Assembly: GCA_023418835.1 (NCBI GenBank) | Contig: JAEZYW010000088.1 | Location: 1-5,864, forward strand | Direction of reading: 5' to 3' | Source of the DNA: Bacillota bacterium | GTDB lineage: Bacteria > Bacillota > Clostridia > Tissierellales > Peptoniphilaceae | Length of the DNA: 5,864 bases | Shown: positions 4,550 through 5,864 of the stretch, piece by piece | Position numbering within the stretch: position 1 is the first letter of the stretch | Layout: every line of letters starts with the position of its first letter | The notes under the pieces: generated by a model | Told to the model about the DNA's origin: nothing | Database searches by the model: none | The model's input: the letters and a program-made list of their open reading frames with translations, nothing else | Translations under genes and position numbers: made by a program

Positions 4550-5864
4550 TAATCCACCTTCGCTCCGTCTGCAATGTCTTCGGAAACAGTTGCAAGGGTC
4601 AAATTTCCATCCTCATCTTGGGCTGCTAAAAGCATTCCCGCAGACTCAATTCCCCTGAAGTTATGGGGCTTCAAATTGTCTATAATTAGAATTTTTCTTC
4701 CTTCCAATTCTTCTGGTGTGTAAAATTCTTTTATACTGGAAACTAAAGTTTTTCTTCTCTTTCCAATTTTTAATTTTAACACGTAAAGTCTGTCGGCGTT
4801 AGGATGGTTTTCACATTTTTCTATTAAAGCAACTTTTATATCTAGCTTTGCAAAATCATCTAAGGTAATTTCTGGTTTGATATCCTCTTCTTCTGGTTCT
4901 TCCTCAATCGGACTATCTTTTCTCTTTTCCAGTTCCCTTTTAGAAATTAACTCTTCGTTTCTTCTCAACATCTCTTCTACTTCAACTTCCACATCCAACC
5001 TTGGGAAAATTATTTCTTTTTTCTCAACTTTGGTTCCCGCTTTTGTAAGTCCCCATTCCAGTGCTTCTTCTCTAACGGGAGCATTTGTAATTCCAAGTTG
5101 TTCTCTGATTTTTTCGCTAGTTTCAGTTAATATTGGATACAAAATCACGCTAATAATTCTAAGGGACTCAGCTAAGTTATACAAAACCGTATTAATTCGA
5201 TCTTTGTTTTCGTCCTTTGCTATTATCCAAGGTTCGGTTTCATCAACGTATTTATTTGTTCTTCTGATGAGACTCCAAAGCTCTTCTAAACTGTCTGCAA
5301 AATTGTAGCTTTCCATTGAGTCTTCAACTTTTCCAAGAATAGAAAGTGCTATATCTTTTAATTCATTGTCTAAATCTGTATATTCAGAAGGGGGATTTAT
5401 TATTCCTCCGTTATATTTTTCAATCATAGAAACAGTTCTGGAAACGAGATTACCCAAATCATTGGCTAGGTCTGAATTTAATCTATTTAAGAATTTTTCT
5501 CTTGTAAAAGAACCGTCGTATCCAAAGGTAAACTCTCGAAGTAGGAAATATTTCAAAGCGTCTACTCCATATGCTTCTACAATTGGTTCTGGATAGAAAA
5601 TGTTTCTTTTAGATTTACTCATCTTCTCGTTGTCAAATAAAATCCAGCCGTGTCCAAATACTTGTTTTGGAAGTTCTAAATCCAATGCCATTAAAATTGC
5701 AGGCCAAATGATAGTGTGGAATCTTACTATTTCTTTTCCCACAAAATGTATGGTATTATGCCAATATTTGTCAAATTTTTCTTGGTCATGACCATAGCCT
5801 ATTGCAGTTAAATAGCATGATAAAGCATCTATCCAAACGTAGACGACGTGTTTTTCGTCAAAAG
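4549..5864 (-). CDS. metG: Methionyl-tRNA synthetase, N-terminal part outside the window
   Basis: MetRS charges tRNA-Met with methionine using ATP. The window holds the last 437 residues or so of a protein usually near 640-650; the frame is open to the right edge, so the HIGH motif and any zinc-binding insert are not visible. Seen from the edge: the catalytic-core segment VYVWIDALSCYLTA, FVGKEIVRFH, the KMSKS loop (5611-5625), the helical anticodon-binding domain with NKYVDETEPW, an acidic Lys/Glu-rich linker, and a C-terminal OB-fold tRNA-binding domain of about 105 residues (LDDFAKLDIKVA, then NLKPHNFRGIESAGMLLAA). The in-frame GTG at 5742 is an internal Val in FVGKEIV, not a start. This is the first visible gene of the leftward operon and joins tatD through a TAATG overlap. 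Any promoter or leader control, such as a T-box, would lie outside the window. Confidence 0.96.
   Translation of the reverse strand, partial: FDEKHVVYVWIDALSCYLTAIGYGHDQEKFDKYWHNTIHFVGKEIVRFHTIIWPAILMALDLELPKQVFGHGWILFDNEKMSKSKRNIFYPEPIVEAYGVDALKYFLLREFTFGYDGSFTREKFLNRLNSDLANDLGNLVSRTVSMIEKYNGGIINPPSEYTDLDNELKDIALSILGKVEDSMESYNFADSLEELWSLIRRTNKYVDETEPWIIAKDENKDRINTVLYNLAESLRIISVILYPILTETSEKIREQLGITNAPVREEALEWGLTKAGTKVEKKEIIFPRLDVEVEVEEMLRRNEELISKRELEKRKDSPIEEEPEEEDIKPEITLDDFAKLDIKVALIEKCENHPNADRLYVLKLKIGKRRKTLVSSIKEFYTPEELEGRKILIIDNLKPHNFRGIESAGMLLAAQDEDGNLTLATVSEDIADGAKVD

Noticed and set aside
4877..5308. Open frame of 143 codons on the plus strand opposite metG
   Set aside because: The Ser-rich translation mirrors the Glu-rich linker of MetRS on the other strand, and no ribosome binding site or family motif was seen.
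5740..5742. GTG as the start of a 397-residue MetRS-like protein
   Set aside because: The frame continues upstream with clear MetRS core sequence (VYVWIDALS) to the window edge, so this codon is an internal Val.

Overview
The window is low-GC, AT-rich DNA with the gene order and cell-wall gene content of a Firmicute. The metG-tatD-rnmV-rsmA order, an LCP-type cell-wall ligase and a clostridial-style M19 dipeptidase fit an anaerobic cocci/Clostridia group such as the Tissierellia (Peptoniphilus-like). That placement is inferred from protein style and composition, not from a search.

Left part (1-1765): a membrane dipeptidase family gene (peptidase M19) runs leftwards off the window edge. It diverges from a LytR-CpsA-Psr (LCP) gene across a 204-base AT-rich gap. 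The gap holds a good promoter for the dipeptidase, a weaker one for the LCP gene and a small perfect inverted repeat. Two hairpins follow the LCP gene. The second is flanked by A and T runs and probably ends transcription from both sides.

Right part (1776-5864): six genes all run leftwards, in transcription order metG (5' end outside the window), tatD, rnmV, rsmA, an arsR-family regulator and a small YruB-type glutaredoxin. The first four are the conserved Firmicutes translation and RNA-maturation cluster: methionyl-tRNA synthetase, a TatD-family metal-dependent nuclease, the 5S rRNA maturase and the 16S rRNA dimethyltransferase. Every junction from metG to arsR overlaps, by 1, 4, 20 and 11 nt, so translation is probably coupled along the operon. 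The regulator begins at TTG inside the rsmA end and carries a complete alpha-5 metal-binding signature (Asp79, His81, His92, His95), so it is probably a zinc, cobalt or nickel sensor. No metal transporter lies next to it in the window. The glutaredoxin follows after an 88-base gap that contains an imperfect inverted repeat.

There is no mobile element, CRISPR array, tRNA or rRNA here. Most of the window is ordinary housekeeping DNA and I see no clearly new system. The points most worth a second look are the metal-sensor gene attached to the ribosome-maturation operon and an Arg in place of the first metal-binding His of the dipeptidase.
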